Shown: in pieces, positions 52,422-61,563 of the stretch
How the letters are laid out: every line of letters starts with the position of its first letter
How positions within the stretch are numbered: the first letter of the stretch is position 1
NCBI GenBank assembly: GCA_029946065.1
Contig: JAQSDU010000014.1
Coordinates: 615,260 to 679,259 of the forward strand
Origin: Flavobacterium sp.
GTDB taxonomy: Bacteria > Bacteroidota > Bacteroidia > Flavobacteriales > Flavobacteriaceae
DNA length: 64,000 nt
Direction: 5' to 3'
The notes under the pieces: model-generated
Database searches by the model: none
What the model was told of the DNA's origin: nothing
Seen by the model: only the letters and a program-made list of their open reading frames with translations
Position numbers and translations under genes: made by a program

Positions 52422-52859
52422 ATGAAACAGTTTGTAATTATACTCTTGCTTTTTATCGCCGCATTGGCAAACGCACAAGTTGATCGCCGCATTAATACCG
52501 GACAAGGGCAAGGGCCTCCGCCAAAAAGAGACCAAAAACCTTTTGATTTTGTTCAGGCCTCAACAGAAGTACTTACTAAACAGTTATCACTCGATACTTT
52601 TCAAGCAGCTGTTGTAAAAACTTATATAGAAGATTATAAAAAAGACATCGAAGCGTTGAATGTACTTGAAATTCCTGTAGAAGCCAAAGCTGAAAAATAC
52701 CAAGCGGCGAAAGATAAAATGGAAACCAAAATCTTGTCTGTCTTAAACAAAGACCAAGTCGTCAAATTTAACGAATATAAGAACCGGAAAAAAGATAAGA
52801 AAGGCAAAAAAGACAAAAAAGATAAAGAAGCAAACATTATCGAAAAAGATAGTCTATAA
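52422..52859 (+). CDS. Small exported Lys-rich protein, unknown function
   Basis: A 145-residue protein with a signal peptide about 1-18 (ALANAQ). A helical middle (LTKQLSLDTFQAAVVKTYIE ... LNKDQVVKFNEYKNRKK) is loosely reminiscent of periplasmic Spy/CpxP-like helices. It ends in a Lys/Asp-rich tail (KKDKKGKKDKKDKE). I do not assign a family. Its stop codon lies directly against, and its last bases overlap, the convergent radical SAM gene, so no terminator fits between them. Confidence 0.72.
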   Translation: MKQFVIILLLFIAALANAQVDRRINTGQGQGPPPKRDQKPFDFVQASTEVLTKQLSLDTFQAAVVKTYIEDYKKDIEALNVLEIPVEAKAEKYQAAKDKMETKILSVLNKDQVVKFNEYKNRKKDKKGKKDKKDKEANIIEKDSL

Positions 52860-55061
52860 TATCAAAAGCCCAAAATTCCTCATTGTATTTATTGGTTTAG
52901 CATACCAAAAAAGTTCAAAATCTTCTAATCCATTACTTTCAAAATCAGCTTTTACTTCCTGAAAAGTAAGCACTTTTTTATTTTTTACCGACAATTGCGG
53001 TAATATTGTAATCAACCACTCTCCTTGTGTCTTAGCAACCTGAATGCTAAAACTTTCCTTTTTATCGTGAAAAGAGAGTGCCATCATTTCCCATGAATTT
53101 CCTTTTTTAGATTTTACAAAATTTTCCGTTGAAGGCATTCCGCCAATCCAAATAATTTTGGCAGCAGGTTTTGTATTGAAATTTTCTTCCGATTGTAATG
53201 CATCAAAAATAAAATCTTCCGGAATCTTTGTTTTTGGGATTTTAAACTCAAACCAATCCTGCAGCGGATAATCAAAACAAATTCCGTGCATGAAATTGAA
53301 CAGCGATTTTTTGAGTCCGAAGCTAAATTGGTCATGATCGATTCCCGTTGTATCTGTATAGTTGATATCGTTATTGGCAAAAGTTCCAATTACATCTGAA
53401 TCTTTCACAACGCTAAATTGTTCGGGATACAAGCCCACCGGACTGTGCGCAGTCATTGCAAACTGGTGCCAAAAACCCGATTGCAGGATTCCAGCTTCGA
53501 ACATTTGCCTTACCATTTCGAGGCTATCAACGGTTTCCTGAATGGTTTGCGTTGGATAACCATACATCAAATAAGCATGTACCATAATGCCGGCTTCAGT
53601 GAAATTACGGGTTACTTTGGCGACTTGCTCAACGGTGACACCTTTATCAATAAGTTTCAGCAAACGGTCGGAAGCCACTTCGAGTCCGCCAGAAACGGCG
53701 ATACATCCGGAGGCTTTCAACAAAATACATAAATCGGCAGAGAAGCTTTTCTCGAAGCGAATGTTCGTCCACCACGTAATGGTCAATCCGCGGCGCAAAA
53801 TTTCAATCGCCAAAGAGCGCATCAATGCTGGAGGCGCTGCTTCATCTACAAAATGAAATCCGGTTTGACCAGTTTGCGCGATTAATTCTTCCACGCGATC
53901 ACAGAGTAAACTAGCAGCCACGGGCTCATACACTTTTATATAATCTAAAGAAATATCACAAAAAGTACATTTTCCCCAATAACAGCCGTGCGCCATCGTG
54001 AGTTTATTCCATCTACCATCGCTCCACATCCGGTGCATCGGATTGACAATCTCGATGACGGAAATGTATTTATCCAATAACAAATCGGAATAATCAGGAG
54101 TTCCAGTTTCCGATTGCTTGTAATCGCGCGTTTCTGAATTATTGATATAACGCACTTCGTTGTCGATCAAGGTAAAAGTGCGCTTTAGGTTTTCGATATT
54201 TCTTTTTCCTTCAATATATTCGATGAGATTTTGAACCGGTGCTTCGCCATCGTCGAGCGTAATAAAATCGATAAATTCAAAGACACGCGGATCAGAAATC
54301 GAGCGCAATTCGGTATTTGGAAAACCGCCACCCATTGTGATCTTAATGCTCGGATAATTTTGTTTTACCCATTGTGCACTTCGGAAAGCGGCATATAAAT
54401 TACCAGGAAAAGGTACAGAAATTAAAAACAAATCAGGCTGAATGGTTTCTATTTTCTGTTGCAATATGTCGATTAGGATTGTATCTGTGTATGTATATTC
54501 TTTTTGCAAACTTTCATACAATTCATCGAAAGAATTTGCGCTTCTACCCAAACGTTCGGCATAGCGGCTGAAACCAAAATTTTCGTCGGCGCAAGCCACA
54601 ATCAAATCGGAAATGTCTTCGAGGTATAATGTCGCTAAATGTTTGGCTTTGTCCTGCATTCCCATAGCTCCGAAAGCCCAATCTAATTTTTCGAGCTGTG
54701 CGAAACGGGAAGCTTCTGGCAGAAAATCTTCCTGACAAATTTGCAATGCCAATGTTGGATTTTTGCCTTGTAAAAACAAGATCACACTATCGATTGTATT
54801 GATATAATAATCTTTCAGCGCAAGAATCCTCTGAACGTTCGCTGATAGTTGCTGTGCGTTAGTTGCTTGATTTTGATGTATGTGACTAAAAAGTCTTGTC
54901 AGTCCTCTTTTTGAAAAAATTTCGAGGATGACTTCAATACCTATATCTGCCTGAACCGCTTCTATACCTTTTGTATTGAGGAACCCTTTGATGTAAGCCG
55001 TTGCCGGATACGGAGTATTCAGTTGAGTGAATGGTGGCGTGATCAGGAAGAGTTGGCTCAT
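52854..55061 (-). CDS. B12-binding domain radical SAM protein
   Basis: A 735-residue radical SAM enzyme. The N-terminal part (about 1-330) looks like a cobalamin-binding-type domain (FLITPPFTQLNTPYPATAYI; SVPFPGNLYAAFRSAQWVKQ; ITMGGGFPNTELR). The iron-sulfur cluster motif is in MAHGCYWGKCTFCDISL. A SAM barrel follows (FHFVDEAAPPALMRSLAIEI; YLMYGYPTQTIQETVDSLEM). The reaction is unknown; related proteins methylate or rearrange unreactive carbons. It is divergent from the large T9SS gene and overlaps the convergent gene by 6 bases. Confidence 0.87.
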   Translation of the reverse strand: MSQLFLITPPFTQLNTPYPATAYIKGFLNTKGIEAVQADIGIEVILEIFSKRGLTRLFSHIHQNQATNAQQLSANVQRILALKDYYINTIDSVILFLQGKNPTLALQICQEDFLPEASRFAQLEKLDWAFGAMGMQDKAKHLATLYLEDISDLIVACADENFGFSRYAERLGRSANSFDELYESLQKEYTYTDTILIDILQQKIETIQPDLFLISVPFPGNLYAAFRSAQWVKQNYPSIKITMGGGFPNTELRSISDPRVFEFIDFITLDDGEAPVQNLIEYIEGKRNIENLKRTFTLIDNEVRYINNSETRDYKQSETGTPDYSDLLLDKYISVIEIVNPMHRMWSDGRWNKLTMAHGCYWGKCTFCDISLDYIKVYEPVAASLLCDRVEELIAQTGQTGFHFVDEAAPPALMRSLAIEILRRGLTITWWTNIRFEKSFSADLCILLKASGCIAVSGGLEVASDRLLKLIDKGVTVEQVAKVTRNFTEAGIMVHAYLMYGYPTQTIQETVDSLEMVRQMFEAGILQSGFWHQFAMTAHSPVGLYPEQFSVVKDSDVIGTFANNDINYTDTTGIDHDQFSFGLKKSLFNFMHGICFDYPLQDWFEFKIPKTKIPEDFIFDALQSEENFNTKPAAKIIWIGGMPSTENFVKSKKGNSWEMMALSFHDKKESFSIQVAKTQGEWLITILPQLSVKNKKVLTFQEVKADFESNGLEDFELFWYAKPINTMRNFGLLIL

Positions 55062-55217
55062 GGGGCAAAATTAGGGGATAAATTTCATTTCATCGCTTTA
55101 ATATTTAAGATTCCCAGAATTCGTACTTGATTTGCTTATAAACTTTTTTTAAAAAAGAATAGATTTGCCACGAAATACAAAAATTTAACATAGATTTACG
55201 ACCATTACTTAAGTCAT

Positions 55218-58200
55218 ATGCAGCCGTCTTTTTTGTTTAGACATAAATTCCTTTTTACTACATTTCTACTTTGTATTGCGTCATTTTCATTTTCGCAGGA
55301 AGTAAATTTGTGTCAAAAACACAGACCCGTCGAAAACCGTAATGGCCAACTGATAAATGACAGTATAAACGAACAGGAATATCTGGCACAACTTAGGCAA
55401 AAAGCTAGCCATCCCCTTTTAAGAAATACCCTTATCCAAACGCCCACACATCTGTGTACAAACGGGGGAATGGAACAGTTTGAAAATATTTCCGGAAATA
55501 GTGTCCTTACTGATTTTCGGTTTGAATCATCTGAACCTGAGTTTCCTACGCAATGCAAGTCAGCTTCAGTATCTGCTAACAGCTATATTTTGCAATATGA
55601 CCCAACCAATACACAAGTTATGGCTTCGACGGTGCCGGCGACCCATATTGATGAGTTCATTGGAAACATCGGTGCTTTTGACCAGTTTGCGTTGATGGTT
55701 AACTTTAAAGATTCGAATTCTACATTGAGCGTCGTACAAGCAAAGCGATTTAAAACCAACAATGAAGAAGTATTGCAATTTAATTATAAAGCTGTATTAC
55801 AGAGCATTATTGATGATAGCGCCCACGATGACAACCAACCTTATTTTAAGGCACGCATTATTAATCAATCCGGACAGGTCGTAAGTGAATTTTGTCTTGT
55901 AGGCGACCGTTACAATTGTATTTTTTCACAAGCCGATCACCTTGAAGCATCACATATTGTATTGTATACAAAGAATTGGCAGGCGGGATCACTTGACATT
56001 TCGGCAATCCCTAACAATCAACCTTTTACAGTTGAATTTATGGCGGCCAGGTGCGGATTATCGGCACATTTCGGTTATGCCTATATTGATGACATCTGTC
56101 TTATCCATTCAGACGAAAATACGCAGGGCAGCATTATACTTGACCCGCTTAATAAAATATGCCCGACCTTGCCTGTTTCAGTTTGCGGTAACTATTCGTT
56201 ACCAACTTCTGGAGGCGTTTCGGCAACGGTGACTGCTATTGAAATGAAGGTTTACGATGCAACTAATGCCGTAGTATATACAACGACTACGACAAGTTCA
56301 CATGATACTGCCAATCACACATTTTGCTTCAATATTGATGCAGCCAATCTGCCTAATATTGCAACCGGTACTTATAATGTAGGCGTTAAGATCACCTATG
56401 GTGTTAACCAAACTGATTGCCCAGGCACGCAATTTGCTTTGGCTACAGATAATGATGCCAATCCGGGATGGGACATCTGGTTTTTAAATTGCAACGCCGA
56501 TTGCACATTACCGCTTTTGCCAGGGAAGCTTGAGCTGTGTGACAGTGGCAATGGAAAAGCGACTTTTAACCTTCACAATGCAGAATTACAAGTTGCAGGA
56601 AATCAAAACGGACTTACCTATAGTTTCTTCAAGACACTTTCAGATGCTACTGCGAATACGGCTCTGATTCCAAACGCAGGTGCTTATGAAAGTGCGAGCG
56701 ATGTCATTTTTATCCGCGTCACCAAAAATCCGACTTGTTATAAAATTATAGCGGTTGAGCTGGTGGTAAAACATCCTTCCTTTACCATTTCGGGAATACT
56801 GAATGTTTGCAGCGGGAGTACTGTACTTACTGCCTCACCCGGAAGCTCTTACATGTGGTCAACGGGAGCTGCTACGCAAAGTGTTACCGTGAATACTACT
56901 GGTACATATTCTGTAACTGTAAGCGATGCTAATGGCTGCTCGGGTGTCGCGAGCGCAACCATACTGCCTAACCAGGTTGCTGTACAAGCTACGTTAACAG
57001 TCCTACAGCCTAGCTGTTCCATAAGTACAGGGACTATTACTATTACTTCAACAGTATCTGAATGTAGCTTTGACAATGGCGTTACATGGACAACTAATAC
57101 TAGTAAATCTAACCTTACGGCCGGCATTTATATGATAAAAGTTAAGACCGCGGCGGGATGCATTTCTTATAGTACCGCGGTTACGATCTATGATTTTTTA
57201 TTGACTTTTCCTGATTATACCTCGATAGATCCAACCGTTTGCGGTGGTTTAGGCAGCATAACGATTACCGATGCATCAGCAACACAATTTAGTTTTGACG
57301 ATGGAGTGACCTGGACGACGAATCCTACTAAAACCAATCTGCCATCAGGAGTTTATAAAATACGTGTGAAAAATGCTTCCGGATGTATCTCTAATTTCAA
57401 CAGTGTAATACTAAACAGCGAGTTTTTACCTGCTGCCATTTATACATCATCTCCGCCAGTTTGCGGGATTGGTGGCACGATCACAATTACAACCCCAGCA
57501 ACCGAATACAGCTTTGACGGTGGTACTACATGGGTAACAAATAATGTCCTTCAAAATGTGGTTTCGGGTAGTTACATCATCAAAATTAAGAATGCCCTGG
57601 GATGCACTTCGGCCAGTGAATATGTTTATATTGATGATTTTAATGAAATGTATCCTGATTATACCACCATTGACCCTACTTGCGGCGCCGATGGTACGAT
57701 TACTTTTAATCTTACGGGTGATTTTCAATATAGCTATGACGGAGGTACGACCTGGAGTAACAGCCCAACTTCGAATCTACCTGCCGGGTCTTATCAGCTT
57801 AAAATAAAAAATGCACAAGGTTGTATGTCTCGTACCAATTATGCTTATCTTAATGCTTTTCATCTTCCTTACCCAAATTATACGACTGTTCCGCCAAGCT
57901 GTGGCAATGGAGGGACAATAACTATTACTGATATTGCAGATTTTTATAGTTTTGACGGTGGACTAACTTGGGGCACAAGCCCAATATCACCGCCGCTGCC
58001 CGAAGACTATTATGAAATAATGGTCAAAAACAATACGGGATGTACTTCTTATGAAAATTATGTTTATCTATATGAAGTGTTCCTTCCTTATCCTGAATAT
58101 GTAATTACTCAGCCTACTTGCAGTAACAAAGGAAGTATCACGATTACAACAATCACCGCACAATATAGTTTCGATAACGGAGCAACTTGGGGAACTTCTG

Positions 58201-59750
58201 CAATACTGTCAAATCTTGACCCCGGTTCCTATACCATTATGATTAAAGATGCCAATGGTTGTACTTCAGAAGGCAGTTATGTTTATTTGTATCAGCCTCA
58301 TCTTGATGATCCGGTTTTTAACATTGTACATCCTTTTTGTCTCGAAACCACTGGAACCATCACAATTACAGCGGTGGCAGGATTTGAATATTCTTTTGAT
58401 GACGGAGATACGTACCAAAGTAACAATTTTAGTGGCCCTTTGTTGCCTGGTTATCATTATTTGAAAGTCCGAAATAATACCGGCTGCGAATCGGATACCC
58501 AGTATGCTTACATCAATCAACCTTCTGGAATCCCGAATACTCCCATTGGTGATACAGCACAGTTTTATTGCATCTTCAACAATCCGAATGTTGGTTTTTT
58601 ACAGGCCGAAGGTGAAAATATCCAATGGTTTGATACACCTGTAAGTACCCTCCCGCTGTCGCTGGACTTACCATTAATTGATGGAGAAATTTATTATGCC
58701 TCACAAACAGTGGCAGGTTGCGAAAGTCCGGTTCGCCTGGCTACCACTGTCACGTTAAGTAATTATGTAACGCCCGCCGGCGATCATTCGGCTTTGGTAT
58801 GTGACGATCTTAATAACGGTAGTGAGCAAGTTGATCTAAAGGATTATAATCAAATTCTTATCACTGATAATTCAGATGTGAATGATTATACTTTTAGCTA
58901 CTACCACACCTTTGATGGCGCAGAAAATAAGGTTTCATCAGACATTATCAACAATATCCAATCACTTGCAACAACTTCAATCATTTATTATGTAAGAGTT
59001 GTATCACCAAATGGATGTTATAAAGTAGCTGCTTTAACACTCAACCTTATTCCGTCACCTTATTTGAGTATGGAAAATAAGTATATTCTTTGCGAAGGCT
59101 CCCATATACATGTGATTGCAGACCAATTTTATGACGGTTATTTGTGGTCTAACGGCTCAACCGAAAGTAACATAAGGGTAACTACACCCGGTAATTATTG
59201 GGTAATCGTCTCAGAAGACCATGGAACAGTAGTTTGCACAACAAAGATGGATATTCAAGTCGTCCTTTCAAATCCGGCAGTTATTTCACAAACTATAACA
59301 GCAGACTGGACAATGAATGACAATACGATAACGGTCTTACTTTCGAGCGACAGTTTGGGCGATTATGAATTTTCACTTGACAATGTACATTTTCAGGACG
59401 ATAATGAATTTACAGGCCTTTCAACAGGGAAGCATGAAGTATTCGTTCGGGATAAAAATGGTTGCGGAACAACTTCAACCGAAGTATATCTCTTGATGTA
59501 TAAAAACTTTTTCACGCCCAACGGTGACGGTTTCAATGATTTTTGGAATATAGATTTTTCGATTTTCGAGCAAAGCATTGAGCTCAGAATATATGATCGT
59601 TATGGCAAATTCCTGAAACAGCTTTTCGGGGAAGATAAAGGTTGGGATGGAACTTTCAACGGGAAAGATGTAATTTCTGATGATTATTGGTTTTTAGTTA
59701 CCCGTGCAGACGGTAGGGAATACCGCGGACATTTCACCCTCAAAAGATAA
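55218..59750 (+). CDS. Giant T9SS type B surface protein with SprB-like repeats
   Basis: A 1510-residue exported protein: signal peptide to about residue 27 (SFSFSQEVN). A Cys-containing N-terminal domain resembling other flavobacterial adhesins covers about 75-300 (TQCKSASVSANSYILQYDP). Seven tandem modules of about 73 residues (near 595-1100) each carry YSFDGGTTW...L..G.Y.IKIKNA.GC.S, the SprB-type repeat pattern. The C-terminal type B sorting domain is FFTPNGDGFNDFW ... GHFTLKR. SprB is the mobile gliding adhesin of F. johnsoniae; this may be an adhesin, but gliding function is not shown. Confidence 0.86.
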   Translation: MQPSFLFRHKFLFTTFLLCIASFSFSQEVNLCQKHRPVENRNGQLINDSINEQEYLAQLRQKASHPLLRNTLIQTPTHLCTNGGMEQFENISGNSVLTDFRFESSEPEFPTQCKSASVSANSYILQYDPTNTQVMASTVPATHIDEFIGNIGAFDQFALMVNFKDSNSTLSVVQAKRFKTNNEEVLQFNYKAVLQSIIDDSAHDDNQPYFKARIINQSGQVVSEFCLVGDRYNCIFSQADHLEASHIVLYTKNWQAGSLDISAIPNNQPFTVEFMAARCGLSAHFGYAYIDDICLIHSDENTQGSIILDPLNKICPTLPVSVCGNYSLPTSGGVSATVTAIEMKVYDATNAVVYTTTTTSSHDTANHTFCFNIDAANLPNIATGTYNVGVKITYGVNQTDCPGTQFALATDNDANPGWDIWFLNCNADCTLPLLPGKLELCDSGNGKATFNLHNAELQVAGNQNGLTYSFFKTLSDATANTALIPNAGAYESASDVIFIRVTKNPTCYKIIAVELVVKHPSFTISGILNVCSGSTVLTASPGSSYMWSTGAATQSVTVNTTGTYSVTVSDANGCSGVASATILPNQVAVQATLTVLQPSCSISTGTITITSTVSECSFDNGVTWTTNTSKSNLTAGIYMIKVKTAAGCISYSTAVTIYDFLLTFPDYTSIDPTVCGGLGSITITDASATQFSFDDGVTWTTNPTKTNLPSGVYKIRVKNASGCISNFNSVILNSEFLPAAIYTSSPPVCGIGGTITITTPATEYSFDGGTTWVTNNVLQNVVSGSYIIKIKNALGCTSASEYVYIDDFNEMYPDYTTIDPTCGADGTITFNLTGDFQYSYDGGTTWSNSPTSNLPAGSYQLKIKNAQGCMSRTNYAYLNAFHLPYPNYTTVPPSCGNGGTITITDIADFYSFDGGLTWGTSPISPPLPEDYYEIMVKNNTGCTSYENYVYLYEVFLPYPEYVITQPTCSNKGSITITTITAQYSFDNGATWGTSAILSNLDPGSYTIMIKDANGCTSEGSYVYLYQPHLDDPVFNIVHPFCLETTGTITITAVAGFEYSFDDGDTYQSNNFSGPLLPGYHYLKVRNNTGCESDTQYAYINQPSGIPNTPIGDTAQFYCIFNNPNVGFLQAEGENIQWFDTPVSTLPLSLDLPLIDGEIYYASQTVAGCESPVRLATTVTLSNYVTPAGDHSALVCDDLNNGSEQVDLKDYNQILITDNSDVNDYTFSYYHTFDGAENKVSSDIINNIQSLATTSIIYYVRVVSPNGCYKVAALTLNLIPSPYLSMENKYILCEGSHIHVIADQFYDGYLWSNGSTESNIRVTTPGNYWVIVSEDHGTVVCTTKMDIQVVLSNPAVISQTITADWTMNDNTITVLLSSDSLGDYEFSLDNVHFQDDNEFTGLSTGKHEVFVRDKNGCGTTSTEVYLLMYKNFFTPNGDGFNDFWNIDFSIFEQSIELRIYDRYGKFLKQLFGEDKGWDGTFNGKDVISDDYWFLVTRADGREYRGHFTLKR

Positions 59751-59790
59751 CCAATCGCCAACATCTTGTTAAAGCAATTAACGGTAACTT

Positions 59791-59806
59791 TATTTTTGTA
59801 ATTTTG
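59791..59806 (+). promoter_or_regulatory. Promoter with two adjacent -7 boxes for bshC
   Basis: TATTTTTG (59791-59798) and TAATTTTG (59799-59806) both match TAnnTTTG and abut. A TTG at 59766-59768 is 22 bases before the first. The bshC ATG follows at 59827. Confidence 0.6.
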
Positions 59807-59826
59807 TAAGTCAATAACACACAACC

Positions 59827-61416
59827 ATGCCAAACGACTGTATCAGTTACCAAGATTCTGGATATTTTTCTCCTTTAATGAACGATTATTTAAACCGGAA
59901 ACCTGAACTTGAAAAGCTGTATAATCGTTTCCCTACATTAGAAAATTTTGGAGCACAGATAGCTGAAAAACAATCGAATTTCGACCATTTTAAACGCGAA
60001 AAACTGGTTGCTGTGCTCAACCAACAATATTCCGAAATTGTAGCGTCAAAGCCGACGCAGCAAAATATCGAAGCACTTTCAGACCAGAAAACCTTTACCA
60101 TAACTACCGGACACCAATTGAATTTGTTCACCGGGCCGTTATATTTTCTTTATAAAATAATTTCAACCATCAACCTTACAAGAGAACTAAATGAGAAATA
60201 TCCCGAAAATAATTTTGTGCCAGTGTATTGGATGGCTACTGAAGATCACGATTTTGAGGAAATCAATTATTTCAATTATAACGGGAAAAAGTTCAGATGG
60301 AACCGCGAAAGTTTAGGTCCTGTTGGAAGGCTATCCACCCAAGGACTTGACGAAATTTTTGAAGTTTTTTCATTAGAACTAGGCTCAGGAACCAATGCCT
60401 CCACAATTCGTGACTTGTTTGAAAATGCCTACCTAAAACACGACAATCTTGCCGATGCAACACGTTTTTTAGCCAATGCACTTTTCGGAGAACATGGATT
60501 GGTGATTATTGATGCCGACAATGCCGATTTAAAATCCAATTTCATTCAATATATTAAGGACGAATTATTATTCCGAAATTCCGAAAAACTGGTTTTAGAA
60601 ACAATTTCAAAACTAAACAACTACCCTATTCAGGTTAATCCGCGAGAAATCAATCTTTTTTATATCAATAACAATTTGCGGGAACGCATTATTTTTGAAG
60701 GCGGATTGTATAAAATCAACAACACTTCAATTACTTTTTCTGAAGCCGAAATCCTTTCTGAAGTCGAAAATCATCCGGAAAATTTCAGCCCTAATGTCAT
60801 TATGCGTCCTTTGTATCAGGAAGTAATTTTACCCAATTTATGCTACATTGGTGGCGGTGGTGAACTCGCTTATTGGCTGGAACTGAAAGCTTATTTTGAT
60901 TATGTAAAAGTGCCTTTCCCGATTTTGCTATTGCGAAATTCTGTGTTGCTGGCTACCGAAAAACAAGCGAACAAAGCTGACAGACTCAATTTGGATTGGG
61001 CAGATTTATTCCTGAAACAAAATGTTCTCGTTAATAAAAAAATCGCCGAATTATCAGAGTTTCCAATTGACTTTAGTCCGCAGAAAAAATTCCTACAGCA
61101 GCAATTTGAAAACCTGCACCATATGGCAACTCAAACCGATAAATCTTTCATAGGAGCGGTAAAAGCACAAGAAACCAAACAATTAAAGGGCATCGAGAAT
61201 CTTGAAAAACGATTGCTAAAAGCCCAAAAAAGAAAACATGCCGATGCGCTGGAACGCATTAAAGAATTGCAAAATTCTATTTTCCCTTTTTGTGGATTGC
61301 AAGAACGCCAAGTCAACTTCGCTGAGTTTTACATTCAAAATGGATCTGAATTGATAAAAAAGCTTTTTAAAGAACTAAATCCTCTTAAAAATCAATTCGA
61401 TATTTTAGTTTTTTAA
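59827..61416 (+). CDS. bshC: Bacillithiol biosynthesis cysteine-adding enzyme
   Basis: A 529-residue protein matching BshC, which attaches cysteine to glucosaminyl-malate to make the redox thiol bacillithiol. Conserved blocks are TITTGHQLNLFTGPLYFLYK, VYWMATEDHDFEEINYFNY, YIGGGGELAYWLELKAYFD and FPILLLRNSVLLATEKQANK. A C-terminal coiled coil (LKGIENLEKRLLKAQKRKHA) is also typical. BshA and BshB are elsewhere. It is preceded by a clear promoter. Confidence 0.95.
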   Translation: MPNDCISYQDSGYFSPLMNDYLNRKPELEKLYNRFPTLENFGAQIAEKQSNFDHFKREKLVAVLNQQYSEIVASKPTQQNIEALSDQKTFTITTGHQLNLFTGPLYFLYKIISTINLTRELNEKYPENNFVPVYWMATEDHDFEEINYFNYNGKKFRWNRESLGPVGRLSTQGLDEIFEVFSLELGSGTNASTIRDLFENAYLKHDNLADATRFLANALFGEHGLVIIDADNADLKSNFIQYIKDELLFRNSEKLVLETISKLNNYPIQVNPREINLFYINNNLRERIIFEGGLYKINNTSITFSEAEILSEVENHPENFSPNVIMRPLYQEVILPNLCYIGGGGELAYWLELKAYFDYVKVPFPILLLRNSVLLATEKQANKADRLNLDWADLFLKQNVLVNKKIAELSEFPIDFSPQKKFLQQQFENLHHMATQTDKSFIGAVKAQETKQLKGIENLEKRLLKAQKRKHADALERIKELQNSIFPFCGLQERQVNFAEFYIQNGSELIKKLFKELNPLKNQFDILVF

Positions 61417-61471
61417 GTTAAATTTTAATAATTCCGTTTTTATTTCTCGTTTTTAGAAAAAGTTATTAATA

Positions 61472-61485
61472 CGCAAACGTTTTCG
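61472..61485. promoter_or_regulatory. LacI-type operator-like palindrome
   Basis: CGCAAACGTTTTCG is a 14-bp near-palindrome around a central CG (AAACGTTT core, one mismatched pair), the form of many LacI/GalR operators. It lies 78 bases upstream of the SusE/F-like gene. Confidence 0.45.
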
Positions 61486-61527
61486 CTTATTGATAATTTT
61501 TTCTTTTAAATATTAGTTTTAAATTTT

Positions 61528-61541
61528 CCATAAATTTATGG
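61528..61541. promoter_or_regulatory. Perfect 14-bp palindrome upstream of the SusE/F-like gene
   Basis: CCATAAATTTATGG is a perfect palindrome 22 bases before the ATG at 61564. It may be an operator or part of the 5' untranslated RNA. Confidence 0.4.
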
Positions 61542-61563
61542 CTGATAATTAACTATATATGAT

